DNA of 50,664 bases from a virus. Below the pieces are notes generated by a model that saw nothing but the letters and a program-made list of their open reading frames with translations, was not told the DNA's origin and searched no databases. Location: positions 138,826 to 189,489 of the IMG/VR virus record IMGVR_UViG_3300025162_000019; one strand, given 5' to 3'. The position numbers were made by a program, and so were the translations under genes. Of this stretch, positions 17,958 through 27,492 are shown in pieces; within the stretch, counting starts at the first letter, position 1, and every line of letters begins with the position of its first letter.

Positions 17958-20882
17958 TTATTCTTCTTCTATAAATGTGCAATAATCAATTAAAATATTT
18001 GGAAACTGACTTTTATCTAAAGCTATATCTCTAAGCTTGTTGTTTCCGGTATAAGTAGATTCATTAACAGTATATTTGGGAAACTCGGTTACGGTATCCT
18101 TTAGAGCTGCTACAAAATTAAATCCTATAGTAAGATTATTAACACCAGTAAAACCAGCTATACCTACCGGACTTTGATATGATATAATACTATTATTACC
18201 TAACTGGCCATTTGTATTATTACCCCATGCCCACAAAGAAGTATCAGAACCCCGAATACCCATTGTTGTATAAAAGTTATTCATTTTTATATCCTTAAAA
18301 CTTATACCACCTTGAACAGAAACAGGGCTTGAATAATTCGTAGCATTACCAGTACCTAAGTTGCCTTGAGGATTATAGCCCCATGACCAAGCAGAGCCAT
18401 CTAAACCATTTATAGCAAAACAACTTGCACCATCAGTTATAAACTTTGTATAACTACGATTTCCTATTACTGAAACAGGATTTGATTGACTGCCTATAGT
18501 CCCATTACCTAACTGGCCATAATTATTAGCACCCCAAGTCCATAAATTCCCTGTTTCATTTTCAATACCGCCAATAGAATTCAACTGACTAAATTGTATT
18601 CCTCCAGCTACAGAAATAGGGCTTGAATAGTTATCAGTAGTATTATTTCCTAACTGGCCAAATGTATTATCGCCCCATGCCCAAGCAGTTAAAGTGAGAA
18701 GATTCAAACCATATACATAGTTATTATCTACAACTATCTGCTTATAACTTATGCCGCCAAGAACTGAAACTGGCCTTGATTTATCTATTGTTGTGCCATC
18801 ACCTAATTGCCCATAAGTATTCAATCCCCATGACCATGCTTGATTACTCTTAGACAAACCAATAACAAAATTATTACCATTAATATATAATTTTTTATAT
18901 TTATTACCGCCAAGAACTGAGGTAGGACTTGACCTATCATTATAATCACCAACACCTAATTGTCCATTTGTATTATATCCCCACGCCCAAGCAGTATCAT
19001 CAGACATACGAATGCCTATGGCAGTTTTACCATCACAAAAAATATCACTAAAAATAATATTCCCTATGACAGAAACAGGGCTTACTTTGTTAGTAATAGT
19101 CCCATCACCTAGCTGCCCTTTATCATTTTGGCCCCATGACCATAATGTACCATCTTCTTTTAATCCATAAATGGAATTACTGTTTGATACAATCTTTGTA
19201 AAGCTCAAATTATTATGTATAACAACTGGCGAATGAACTTCTGCCCAATTAGAATCATTATTACCTAACTGCCCATATGTATTATCACCCCAAGTCCAAG
19301 CCATATTATTTGAATCAGGCTCAGATATTGTAACACTATCTATATCTATATCTCTAACTAAAAGATATTGTATTCCCTTTACATTAGAAAATGTTTCAGT
19401 TAAAGATATATTATTTGTATTCAATATATACTCAATTATATCAGTAATCTTTATCGTTTCTTGAAAACTACGATTATACTTTGAAAAATAATAATTCAAC
19501 TTACTTTTAACATCAGCCTCAACTAAACTGAAAGAATATGATGGCTTTACCTTTATGCCTATTTTGATTATAAAATTTAATATATCAGGTAAAACATAAG
19601 TATCATATGTTGAAATTATTTTTCTTGTTGCTAAATATTCTGTTAGTTTTCTCTTGTAATCTTCTGAATATATAATAGGTATAACTTCATGACCTGATTC
19701 ATCTTGTGAAATACTTATAGTTCCTGTACCCCATTCATCAGGTATAACAGTAATAAAAATTTTGTTATAATCTCCAGTATTACCTAATGGCGATTCTTCC
19801 ATCTCACCCCAAACACTTGCAGCAACAACATCAGTTCTTTGCTCAAGATGCTTAATATAATCAATAGAAGTAACATTTCTAAACTGTGAATGAAATGTGC
19901 CACTTGAATTATCTTTCATATCCTTTATAAGTTCAGGGTCAACACCACCAGTTGCGGCGGTATGGGTAATAGTTACATAATCAGAATCAATAGTATTGCC
20001 ATTAGTAAGATATGCTAATGTTGTTATATTATAAATAAACTCCGTATTTACAGGATTTATTATAGTATTTTCTTCAACATTTCCTTTCTTACCATATGAT
20101 TCTAATACCTTTACAATAATTTTATCTGTGGGTTTAGGAACACCACTTGATACTAAAAATTCAATAGAATATGTTTGATACTTGTCAAACTTAAACATAT
20201 AAATATTACTTTCATTTAATAGACCTGTAACTTCATTATAAAAATTATTCACTCTAACCCAAATATCATTTCCAACTTGAACTTCAATAGATGGCAGATC
20301 ATCATTCAAATCATTATCATAATCAAAGTTTAATGAAGGTAAATATAACTTATTATCTGATAGGTCTAATCCTGTATAGCTATATGTTTTAACTTCACCT
20401 TGCTTTACTGGAACTTGAAATGCGAATGGAAAAGAATCTTCTGTAATTGAAACAGTTGTAGTAGTTGTAGTGGTAAACTTTACTAGGTTCCCATCTTCGT
20501 TTTTCTCTGTAGATTCAATTTCTGTCCAAGCAGGAATAGTAAGTGTATCATATACAACTGCACCCGCTGATGGCCCAACACTTATTGTTAATGTTGTATT
20601 AGAAGATACATAACCTTTTGGCTCATATCCTTTAAGACTTGATAACATATGTGTTGTTTCATATATATCAGACGTATCAATATAATGATTTTTTACAACC
20701 TTATTAATATAAAAAGATGATATAGAACCAGCATATGAAACTAGTTCATCCAAAATAGCTAAATTATTACCATCTTTCAAATAATCCTTAAACACCATAT
20801 CATTACTAAGAACATTTAAAAAATCACTTTTAATTATATCAAAAGTCTTATCAAAATATTCAGGTACTAAATCATTTGACAT
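17958..20882 (-). CDS. gp6/gpJ-like baseplate wedge protein B with 8-repeat RCC1 propeller, 974 aa
   Basis: Paralog of the 918-aa protein with the same order of parts. The N-terminal wedge region starts SNDLVPEYFDKTFD and holds DIYETTHMLSSLKGYEPKGY. The core extends to about residue 525. Eight RCC1 repeats follow (WTWGDN, WSWGQN, WAWGYN, WSWGLN, WAWGDN, WTWGAN, WSWGYN, WAWGNN) between about 529 and 890. The C-terminal block FPKYTVNESTYTGNNKLRDI and ILIDYCTF is shared. It follows the gp25-like gene by 3 bases, as in T4-type gene orders. RCC1 propellers usually bind proteins or nucleic acids; here a structural or receptor-facing role at the baseplate rim is inferred. Confidence 0.8.
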   Translation of the reverse strand: MSNDLVPEYFDKTFDIIKSDFLNVLSNDMVFKDYLKDGNNLAILDELVSYAGSISSFYINKVVKNHYIDTSDIYETTHMLSSLKGYEPKGYVSSNTTLTISVGPSAGAVVYDTLTIPAWTEIESTEKNEDGNLVKFTTTTTTTVSITEDSFPFAFQVPVKQGEVKTYSYTGLDLSDNKLYLPSLNFDYDNDLNDDLPSIEVQVGNDIWVRVNNFYNEVTGLLNESNIYMFKFDKYQTYSIEFLVSSGVPKPTDKIIVKVLESYGKKGNVEENTIINPVNTEFIYNITTLAYLTNGNTIDSDYVTITHTAATGGVDPELIKDMKDNSSGTFHSQFRNVTSIDYIKHLEQRTDVVAASVWGEMEESPLGNTGDYNKIFITVIPDEWGTGTISISQDESGHEVIPIIYSEDYKRKLTEYLATRKIISTYDTYVLPDILNFIIKIGIKVKPSYSFSLVEADVKSKLNYYFSKYNRSFQETIKITDIIEYILNTNNISLTETFSNVKGIQYLLVRDIDIDSVTISEPDSNNMAWTWGDNTYGQLGNNDSNWAEVHSPVVIHNNLSFTKIVSNSNSIYGLKEDGTLWSWGQNDKGQLGDGTITNKVSPVSVIGNIIFSDIFCDGKTAIGIRMSDDTAWAWGYNTNGQLGVGDYNDRSSPTSVLGGNKYKKLYINGNNFVIGLSKSNQAWSWGLNTYGQLGDGTTIDKSRPVSVLGGISYKQIVVDNNYVYGLNLLTLTAWAWGDNTFGQLGNNTTDNYSSPISVAGGIQFSQLNSIGGIENETGNLWTWGANNYGQLGNGTIGSQSNPVSVIGNRSYTKFITDGASCFAINGLDGSAWSWGYNPQGNLGTGNATNYSSPVSVQGGISFKDIKMNNFYTTMGIRGSDTSLWAWGNNTNGQLGNNSIISYQSPVGIAGFTGVNNLTIGFNFVAALKDTVTEFPKYTVNESTYTGNNKLRDIALDKSQFPNILIDYCTFIEEE

Positions 20883-20885
20883 ATA

Positions 20886-21281
20886 TTATCCTCTTTTAAG
20901 AATTGTGGTAACAGAATATATATTACTGGAACTTATAGAACCTACGATAGAAAAATTAACGGTTACTTCATATTGGTTATTATCATAATTTGATTGAACA
21001 TTCAAATTTTCTATTTTAATTCTTTTTTCCCATGTTTGAATTGATGATAAAAATTCAGAACCAATTCTTCTAGCTGTTATATCGTCCATTGGCTCAAATA
21101 ATAACTTATAAAAATTACTACCAAACTCAGGTAACATTCTTCTGCTACCCATCATTGTTGTCATTATATTTTTTAATGAGTTTCTAATGGAATCTATATC
21201 AGTATTTAACTCAACATCACCATCGTTTTGTCTGAATAGATCGCCATTAAAATCTGAATACATATAATCTTTAGTTGCCAT
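20886..21281 (-). CDS. 25: gp25-like baseplate wedge protein
   Basis: Short wedge protein that helps polymerise the sheath from the baseplate. It has the family's SRRMLPEFGSNFYKLLFEP block (about residues 46-64), the EPR-like core appearing as FEPMDD, and the following GSEFLSSIQTWEKRI helix. Length 131 aa matches T4 gp25 (132 aa). It stands directly before the two gp6-like genes in transcription order. A late promoter box lies 18 bases upstream of its ATG. Confidence 0.85.
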   Translation of the reverse strand: MATKDYMYSDFNGDLFRQNDGDVELNTDIDSIRNSLKNIMTTMMGSRRMLPEFGSNFYKLLFEPMDDITARRIGSEFLSSIQTWEKRIKIENLNVQSNYDNNQYEVTVNFSIVGSISSSNIYSVTTILKRG

Positions 21282-21298
21282 TTTTATTTCCTCTTATG

Positions 21299-21306
21299 TA
21301 TTTATA
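21299..21306 (-). promoter_or_regulatory. late promoter TATAAATA upstream of gp25
   Basis: Exact T4-type late box on the minus strand in the gap before the gp25-like gene. Initiation about 6 bases downstream would leave a very short leader, with the AGAGGA ribosome site near the 5' end. Confidence 0.6.
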
Positions 21307-21327
21307 CAATAAACTATTTAATCAATT

Positions 21328-21987
21328 TTAAGGTATTACATCTTCAATAATTTCATGTAATGATGGAACTTCTGGTATTGTTGGTAAAGTAACATTTGGT
21401 AAAGTCACATCTCCAATACCACCACCTAAAGATGATATTTTTGCTTGTATTTGCGGCACAATTGTAGGTATTTTTGTAGCTAATATAACTTGATTTTCTA
21501 TAATTGCTATATATGGTTGAGTAAATTGATTGATTACTTTCTTTATCCATGTTAATAATGAAGTTGGATTGATTGAAGGTACAATCATTAATGGCGCTAA
21601 AAATGATAACTCAGCTTGCATATTACTCACAAGATTGTTAAGTTCTTGATCAATTTTTAATGAATAACTTTGTAGTTCTCTCAAATCATTTATCATTTCT
21701 ATTTTTGAAGTAATACCATCGAGATATGATGAAACATCCATAGTTGGTAATTTTGGTATGGATGCTGTATAATCAAATTTTGGAAACTCAAGGTTTGATA
21801 ATGTATCCAATTTAAATTTTACATTCGGCAACTCTGGCATAGCAGGCAATTTAGGCAAAACTGTTGCTCTTTTATTCAAATCTATTTTACTAAATGCTGC
21901 TTTTTTTGCTGTTTCTATAGCAGAAAAATCAACTTTTGGTACAGATATTTCTGGTGGTACTAAATTAGGTAAAAGTGTGAATGGCAT
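21328..21987 (-). CDS. proline-rich structural protein of the baseplate region, 219 aa
   Basis: Not recognised. The first 80 residues and the last 30 are rich in Pro-Leu-Pro patterns (LPKLPAMPELPNVKFKL; LPNVTLPTIPEVPS), flanking a helical middle (about 85-180). Such extended Pro-rich ends around a coiled segment occur in phage linker proteins. It lies between the spike and gp25-like genes, suggesting a baseplate or hub-wedge connector. This is inference from position only. Confidence 0.5.
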   Translation of the reverse strand: MPFTLLPNLVPPEISVPKVDFSAIETAKKAAFSKIDLNKRATVLPKLPAMPELPNVKFKLDTLSNLEFPKFDYTASIPKLPTMDVSSYLDGITSKIEMINDLRELQSYSLKIDQELNNLVSNMQAELSFLAPLMIVPSINPTSLLTWIKKVINQFTQPYIAIIENQVILATKIPTIVPQIQAKISSLGGGIGDVTLPNVTLPTIPEVPSLHEIIEDVIP

Positions 21988-21999
21988 ATAAACCTCCTA

Positions 22000-22827
22000 T
22001 TAAATTATTGATACAACTATACCATCTTTTACAGTAACATTTTTATTCCCAGCATCAAAACTACCATTAGCACCATTTCCAACTGAAACACTTTTAGTAG
22101 TCGTTACATCACCAACACATATTATATTCTGCGAAGTTAAAGTAATATTACCAATAGCTTTTATTGATACATCACCACCTGTTGTAATATCCCAATCACC
22201 ACCAATTTGAGCTGTTTTATTACCAGCAATACCGTCTGTACTATTTGCAATACAACTAAGTAAAACATCACCATCTTTATCTATTTCTATATAAGTTCCT
22301 GAACAATGAAATAATGTTATTTTTTCATTACCGGGAGTTGAATCAAATTCTATATAATGCCCACTATGAACAGATAAAATAACACTATGAGGATATACAC
22401 CATATCCAGCATTCCAATCTGGTTGACCTACTTTATCAGGATATACACCATCTGGATCACTAAATCCTTTACTTGTGTCTGGTGATTCAGTTGGTATGGC
22501 TGGAGCGGATGCAAAATATCTAGGTTGCATTATATTACCAGCCTCAAAGAACACAAATACATGAGAACCCTGTAATGGTACACCAAACCAACCATACTTA
22601 GAAATAGAACCCTCAATCAAACTTAATGCTGGTTGAGCCCAAGGCAATTCAGCTGTTGGTATACCTTCAGTTGCTGATTTAGTTTTCATTTCAGTATGTA
22701 TACCAAAAATACGAACTTTACATCGTCCTGCTTTTAAGGGATCAACATTATCTTCAACTACACCACGATATATTGAATTTAATTTATCCTGTGGTAACTT
22801 AACATCTTTAAATGTATTTTTATCCAT
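22000..22827 (-). CDS. gp5/gpV-like baseplate spike protein (OB fold plus beta-helix, no lysozyme)
   Basis: Central spike protein. Residues about 15-115 form the OB-type domain: YRGVVEDNVDPLKAGRCKVR, then ELPWAQPALS and WFGVPLQGSHVFVFFEAGN. The following GVYPHSVILSVHSGHYIEFD and repeated short beta motifs (IGGDWDIT, DVSIKAIGNITLTS) form the beta-helical needle of VgrG/gpV proteins. Unlike T4 gp5 there is no lysozyme domain between them; the cell-wall hydrolase domain is instead on the 828-aa protein at 27493-29979. Overlaps the hub gene stop by one base. Confidence 0.85.
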   Translation of the reverse strand: MDKNTFKDVKLPQDKLNSIYRGVVEDNVDPLKAGRCKVRIFGIHTEMKTKSATEGIPTAELPWAQPALSLIEGSISKYGWFGVPLQGSHVFVFFEAGNIMQPRYFASAPAIPTESPDTSKGFSDPDGVYPDKVGQPDWNAGYGVYPHSVILSVHSGHYIEFDSTPGNEKITLFHCSGTYIEIDKDGDVLLSCIANSTDGIAGNKTAQIGGDWDITTGGDVSIKAIGNITLTSQNIICVGDVTTTKSVSVGNGANGSFDAGNKNVTVKDGIVVSII

Positions 22828-24116
22828 TATCTTTTTCCTAATATAGAATCAACTTTAATATTTGTATTTGTAGATTTTGACAATGTTTTATCATTGCTTT
22901 CCGTATAAGCATTTTTCAATAGAACTATTTTTTGCTTAAATACAGGGTCTTGTTTTCCACTAAAATGATTTGTAACTGATTTTATTAAAAATTTACCATC
23001 TAATGTGCTATTAAGAACTTGATCCCTCATTTCAGTACTTGGCCATTTTATATTCGTAAGTAAGCCAGGGTATCTTCTTTCATGTCCTTTAACTGTTATT
23101 GTTGCTGATAATTGTTTAGAGTATCTTTTTATAAAATCACATTCATGAATATTTCTAATTACATCAGCATCATCTTCACCTGACATAACAAAATTATCAT
23201 TTGGTGAACTTATTGTATCAGGAAATAAAGTATTTTTACCTAGCATAGTAAATTTAGAAATAACATCTGTATAAGTAAATGATTCATCTATTAATTTTTT
23301 CTTTAAAAAATCATAACCTAAAACTCTTGATCCTTTTAATTGCTTTATTGCTGAATTATCTATACTATCCATCTTCCAATCTAAAATTGTATTATATGTT
23401 TTTGTTTTATCGCCATCTTTATTAAAAAATTCATAATAAATTATTTTATTATTTTCATCCTTTTCAACATCGGTACTTTGAAATAATTTATTTATTGTAA
23501 CTAAATTCAGTCCTCTTGTATTAAAATAATATAAATATCCAGCCGTTTTGGATTCTGAGCCTGATCCTCTTTCAACTAACCAACGTATTGCTTCAGATGG
23601 CGTCCAATAGGGCATAAAAAAATATGATAATTTTTCTCTCGTATTCTCAAATATTTTAAAAGTTTCAATACTTAACATATTTTTAGTTATATCTTTAATA
23701 ATATCCGATATTCTTTTATCTGTCCATGATATATTATATCTTTTATCCATTAGATTAGAATAATTAGTATCGACAAGAAATAAATCTATTTGACTCATTG
23801 AATTAGACTTTATTTTATCCATAGGATTCATGCTATCGACATTAAAAATATTAAATATAATAGTTACTACTTCTAACTCACCATATTGAATAACAATATT
23901 TTCATGCCCTGTAAATGGTAAAAATTCTGCTAACCCTCCTTTATCATAAAAAGATATTTTACCAACTAAACAAAATGAAAATATATCTTCTATAAAGTAT
24001 ATTTCAGATATATCTTCAAGATTTATATGGAAAACTCTTCCGTTTGAAAGAAGCTTAACATTAAATACTCCTTTATCTTCTTTTATATTTGCATTTACAT
24101 CATCAGTATTACTCAT
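22827..24116 (-). CDS. gp27/gpD-like baseplate hub protein, 429 aa
   Basis: Hub protein that forms the ring on which the spike sits. The evidence is position (directly upstream of the spike and downstream of the gp53-like gene), length and fold pattern: an N-terminal tube-like beta barrel (residues about 15-110), then TPSEAIRWLVERGSGSESKTAGYLYYFNTRG (in two blocks about 170-200), which is typical of hub proteins, and a second barrel with GHERRYPGLLTNIKWP near residue 345. The family call is moderately secure. Confidence 0.75.
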   Translation of the reverse strand: MSNTDDVNANIKEDKGVFNVKLLSNGRVFHINLEDISEIYFIEDIFSFCLVGKISFYDKGGLAEFLPFTGHENIVIQYGELEVVTIIFNIFNVDSMNPMDKIKSNSMSQIDLFLVDTNYSNLMDKRYNISWTDKRISDIIKDITKNMLSIETFKIFENTREKLSYFFMPYWTPSEAIRWLVERGSGSESKTAGYLYYFNTRGLNLVTINKLFQSTDVEKDENNKIIYYEFFNKDGDKTKTYNTILDWKMDSIDNSAIKQLKGSRVLGYDFLKKKLIDESFTYTDVISKFTMLGKNTLFPDTISSPNDNFVMSGEDDADVIRNIHECDFIKRYSKQLSATITVKGHERRYPGLLTNIKWPSTEMRDQVLNSTLDGKFLIKSVTNHFSGKQDPVFKQKIVLLKNAYTESNDKTLSKSTNTNIKVDSILGKR

Positions 24117-24493
24117 TATAAATCCGCCATATCCCTCATTTCTCTCATTAAATAAGATATATAATAATTTCTCAATATTTTTATATTTTGACCATCTTCT
24201 AATTCTTCAAATGGATTAATAACATTATTGATCAAGCATACTACCCACCACAAATTTATATTATCGTGTACTTTATCAGCTATATTTTCCCAAAAATCTT
24301 TATTATCAATTTCATAGGTGTCATAAAAAACAATATCATTTTTTACAGAATCATTAATAGAATATGATCTAAAAATATTTAAAAATTTTGTACCATCATC
24401 ATCTAAAATATTAAACATTCTTAAAAACGATGAATTTAATAATGTATGATCTGTTAAATCAAAAAAATTATCAGTTGCTTTATTTGTTGACAT
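24116..24493 (-). CDS. 53: gp53-like baseplate wedge protein, 125 aa
   Basis: The central phrase HDNINLWWVVCLINNVINPF (about residues 74-93), followed by a gap and GQNIKILRNYY, is the signature of the T4 gp53 family, whose members read similarly around a Trp-rich core and then carry a LysM-like tail. The 125 aa are shorter than T4 gp53 (196 aa), so the C-terminal extension is absent. Start and stop overlap or abut neighbours in the baseplate operon, with AGGAGA before the ATG. Confidence 0.7.
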   Translation of the reverse strand: MSTNKATDNFFDLTDHTLLNSSFLRMFNILDDDGTKFLNIFRSYSINDSVKNDIVFYDTYEIDNKDFWENIADKVHDNINLWWVVCLINNVINPFEELEDGQNIKILRNYYISYLMREMRDMADL

Positions 24494-24596
24494 TTTATTC
24501 TCCTGTTAAATAATTACATTAATGCTTGCCCAGAATCTGCGATATTAAAGAAATTATTATATACTTTATCCTTAAAACTTTCAGTTGCTACACCAT
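24494..24596 (-). other. 103-base gap with a start-less open frame after the gp48/54-like gene
   Basis: Directly after the stop at 24597 the -1 frame reads through 27 codons to a stop at about 24510 (NGVATESFKDKVYNNFFNIA, then DSGQALM). It has no start codon but looks protein-like. A run of six adenines (Lys-Lys codons) precedes the zero-frame stop. It may be a frameshift extension or a decayed segment. The gp53-like gene's AGGAGA ribosome site occupies the end of the gap. Confidence 0.3.
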
Positions 24597-25382
24597 TTAT
24601 TTTTTACTTGTAGTTAATAAAGTACCATTAAATGATGTATTAAAAACGGGTAAAAGTCCTTGAAATGATAATGTAAGTTCGCAAGATGTAGGTAAATTAA
24701 ATATAAAAGGCGCTTTATATGTATATTGAACACCTGTTAAAACAGCGTAATCTAAATTTATAAGATCGCCACCATTAGATGATTTTATAAAAAAAACATG
24801 AGGTGGTAAAATAACTTCCATATCCCCTTTCCTTTGTGGGGATGAGAATGATTGTAGAGCACGGACTGTATTAATTATATTTTGTTTTGGCGAGCCGCAG
24901 TCATATAAAGTAAATGTAAATTCCATTGCTCTTCTACCTGTATTTTTATACACCATAGAAACATCAGGTCTTGAATAATTTACAGGTGTTTTATTTAAAG
25001 CACCTACTGCATTACTTGACATTTCTCCCGTTTCCCCGCCACCAAAAGCACCTTTTGTACCTTCTACTAATGCATTTTTTAAACCACTCAATTCTTTTCC
25101 GGCTTTTCCAAGTGTCTGACCCAATTCAGCACCTCTCGATGCAATACTATCATAATCAGCATATTCATGTGTTAAAGTTTCTGTTATATCATTTGGCGCT
25201 AAAAATTTAAATGTATGAAATTTTGATTCTAATTCAATAGTCATTCTAGCACCTGTTGGCTGACTTTTTAAAGGATATACATCTATTTCAATCCAAACCA
25301 AAGAATCAAAATTTGCAATATTTAACCATCCCTGTACTGGATTCTGTGTAATAGAACCTACTAATTCTATTTTATTATCCAT
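24597..25382 (-). CDS. gp48/gp54-like tube-initiation baseplate protein, 261 aa
   Basis: The C-terminal half has the pattern of T4 gp48/gp54-type proteins that cap the hub and start tube growth: YKNTGRRAMEFTFTLYDCGS (about 143-162), a helix INTVRALQSFSSPQ, then LPPHVFFIK and a closing beta region with LSFQGLLPVF. A Gly/Ala-rich insert occupies about residues 85-130. Located between the tape-measure-like genes and the gp53-like gene, which suits a tube initiator. The exact T4 equivalent is uncertain. Confidence 0.6.
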   Translation of the reverse strand: MDNKIELVGSITQNPVQGWLNIANFDSLVWIEIDVYPLKSQPTGARMTIELESKFHTFKFLAPNDITETLTHEYADYDSIASRGAELGQTLGKAGKELSGLKNALVEGTKGAFGGGETGEMSSNAVGALNKTPVNYSRPDVSMVYKNTGRRAMEFTFTLYDCGSPKQNIINTVRALQSFSSPQRKGDMEVILPPHVFFIKSSNGGDLINLDYAVLTGVQYTYKAPFIFNLPTSCELTLSFQGLLPVFNTSFNGTLLTTSKK

Positions 25383-25392
25383 CGTATTCTCC

Positions 25393-27480
25393 TTAGCTAT
25401 TAATCAATGCAAAAGGCATTGGCATTGAAATAGGTATATCATGCTGTGGTTGAGAACTTTCATCTATAGTTGTAGATGCTTGTAAAACTGCATTACTTGT
25501 ATTTATATTATTATTTGTATTTTCCGAAACCATTTTTCCAAACTCATCTACACTCTTTTTATCCTTTTCATTTTCAACTTTAGCCTTTTCATCTTCAGCT
25601 TTAATAATATTATTTGATGACTCCTTTATCGGAGAATTTAGCATTTCATTTTTTGTTACTGCTAAACCACCGACACTAATATCAGCCGTTTGTAAAGTCT
25701 GTGATAATTTATTTGATATATTGTTTGCTGATGGTAATATTGATTGAGTACTAGCAGGTGTAGATGTAGATGCTGACTTTCCTATTGATGATGTACTAGC
25801 AGATGCAGATGTAGATGCTGACTTTCCTATTGATGATGTACTAGCAGGTGTAGATGTAGATGCTGACTTTCCTATTGATGATGTACTAGCAGGTGTAGAT
25901 GTAGATGCCGTAAATCCCCTAGATGCTCCGCCACCACCAGACATCCCACTACCTACTACTGGTGCAGTTACTGTACCGGATACTTTAGCTTTTTGTTCAT
26001 CCTTAACTTTTTGCTCATCTTGCTGTTTTTTTGTTGGTAAGCCAAACCATCCCCTAGCCCAATCAGGAATAAATCCAATCATTTTTTCAAAAAGCCAATT
26101 AAAACCATCACCTATCATATTACTAAGACCTGTAAATGGCTTCATCCAATTTATATTAGTAGCCCAGTTAGTTAAATCCATCCAGCTTTCAGAAACCATT
26201 TGTCCAAACATCATCATAGCTGTAGCGACATCTTTAGTACTCACCATTCCAAATGTAATACCACTAATAGCACCAGCAATAGCACTACCAATTTTTGATA
26301 ATATACCATCACCACCAAAAATATTATTTACTTCTTTATCATTCCATCCACTAAAAGCCTTATAAAGTATAAAACCTAAATATAGAAATGCTAAAACAGT
26401 AGGATTTTTCATAAGACTAAAAATAAGTTTTATTCCAGAACCTAACATACTAAAAATAGGGCCTATTAAACCACCTATAAATGAAAATAGTCCAGAACTC
26501 ATACCTTTTAATTTACTCAAAAGACCTTTCTTTTCGCCACCTTCTCTTTCATCTGCTAATTTATTTACTTTTACATATGCTAAAAATGCCGTAGCAATAC
26601 TCTTTATCTTTCCCGCTAAATTATCTTTTGTTTTTTCTATATCAATTGTTGGTTCTATAGTTTTTGCACTCCACCAACCTTGCTGTCCAGAAATATTAGG
26701 AAGTAAACTTTTTGTTGCTCCGCCACTTAAATGATCATATAAATCCTTAAATATTTCAGTTTCAATATTAACTGCTTTTGTTGTTGCAGATTCTTCTATT
26801 TTAGGTTCTTTTAATTTGTCTCTTTTAAACATACTACCAAAAGTTCTAAATCCATTCCATAATGATTTGAATGAACTTTTAGCTAAAGTATAAATTTTCA
26901 TTATTTCAGGGCCCATTAAATTTTCAAATTCTGATTGTATTATAGTTTTAGCATCATTAAAAGCATCTTTAAAAGATTCTACAGCTTCACCTTCTTTATC
27001 TGCAAATTTTTTCCACATATTAGACCATACACTATTTTGTTTAATTGTAATATCTTTTATACTAGAAGATAGTCCCCTTTTAGTTTTATCTGTAATATAT
27101 TTTTTCCATCCGCCACTTGCAGAATCGGCAATAGTTTTATTATAGCCAGTTAAATAATTTCCAATAACTTTTGCTGTTTTTAATGTATGTTCATTTATAC
27201 TTTTAGAAATTGTATCTTTCCTAAATAATGAAAATATTTTAGAACCAAAACTTCTAAAAGTACCAATATATGATTTTTCTATATAATCATTTGTTTGCTT
27301 TCCAACATCTTCACCAATTTTATCATCAGTCTTTTTAACAGCATCGGCTAATGATTGATTAAAATGTTTAGCAAGAGAATCAACACCTCTTTCAATACTA
27401 TTTAATACTTTAGTCTGATCACCTAAATGCTTATTAATTCTTTTACTTATATCAGCTACATTAGAAAATTCATCTGCCAT
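25393..27480 (-). CDS. tape-measure-like tail protein, 695 aa
   Basis: Long protein with alternating helical and hydrophobic stretches: N-terminal coiled-coil-like region (residues about 1-110), a Gly-rich hydrophobic part (LFSFIGGLIGPIFSMLGSGI and NPTVLAFLYLGFILYKAF, about 330-380; GSAIAGAISGITFGMV about 405-420), then a Ser/Thr/Ala-rich tail with tandem repeats (about 520-580). This layout fits tape-measure proteins (T4 gp29 role), which run inside the tube and cross the host membrane. The neighbouring 828-aa protein has a similar layout plus a lysozyme domain, so which of the two sets tail length is unclear. Confidence 0.6.
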   Translation of the reverse strand: MADEFSNVADISKRINKHLGDQTKVLNSIERGVDSLAKHFNQSLADAVKKTDDKIGEDVGKQTNDYIEKSYIGTFRSFGSKIFSLFRKDTISKSINEHTLKTAKVIGNYLTGYNKTIADSASGGWKKYITDKTKRGLSSSIKDITIKQNSVWSNMWKKFADKEGEAVESFKDAFNDAKTIIQSEFENLMGPEIMKIYTLAKSSFKSLWNGFRTFGSMFKRDKLKEPKIEESATTKAVNIETEIFKDLYDHLSGGATKSLLPNISGQQGWWSAKTIEPTIDIEKTKDNLAGKIKSIATAFLAYVKVNKLADEREGGEKKGLLSKLKGMSSGLFSFIGGLIGPIFSMLGSGIKLIFSLMKNPTVLAFLYLGFILYKAFSGWNDKEVNNIFGGDGILSKIGSAIAGAISGITFGMVSTKDVATAMMMFGQMVSESWMDLTNWATNINWMKPFTGLSNMIGDGFNWLFEKMIGFIPDWARGWFGLPTKKQQDEQKVKDEQKAKVSGTVTAPVVGSGMSGGGGASRGFTASTSTPASTSSIGKSASTSTPASTSSIGKSASTSASASTSSIGKSASTSTPASTQSILPSANNISNKLSQTLQTADISVGGLAVTKNEMLNSPIKESSNNIIKAEDEKAKVENEKDKKSVDEFGKMVSENTNNNINTSNAVLQASTTIDESSQPQHDIPISMPMPFALINS
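25750..25909 (-). repeat. 45-bp tandem repeat, about 3.5 copies, in the 695-aa tail protein
   Basis: Units start at 25750, 25795, 25840 and 25885 (partial). Each encodes TSSIGKSASTSTPAS-like residues with one or two substitutions. Such repeats expand or contract by slippage and here form a flexible Ser/Thr/Ala linker. Confidence 0.9.
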
Positions 27481-27492
27481 ATCTCTATCCTA

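Noticed and set aside
25750-25909. CRISPR-like repeat
   Set aside because: Units are contiguous 45-bp in-frame codon repeats without spacers; it is a coding tandem repeat.
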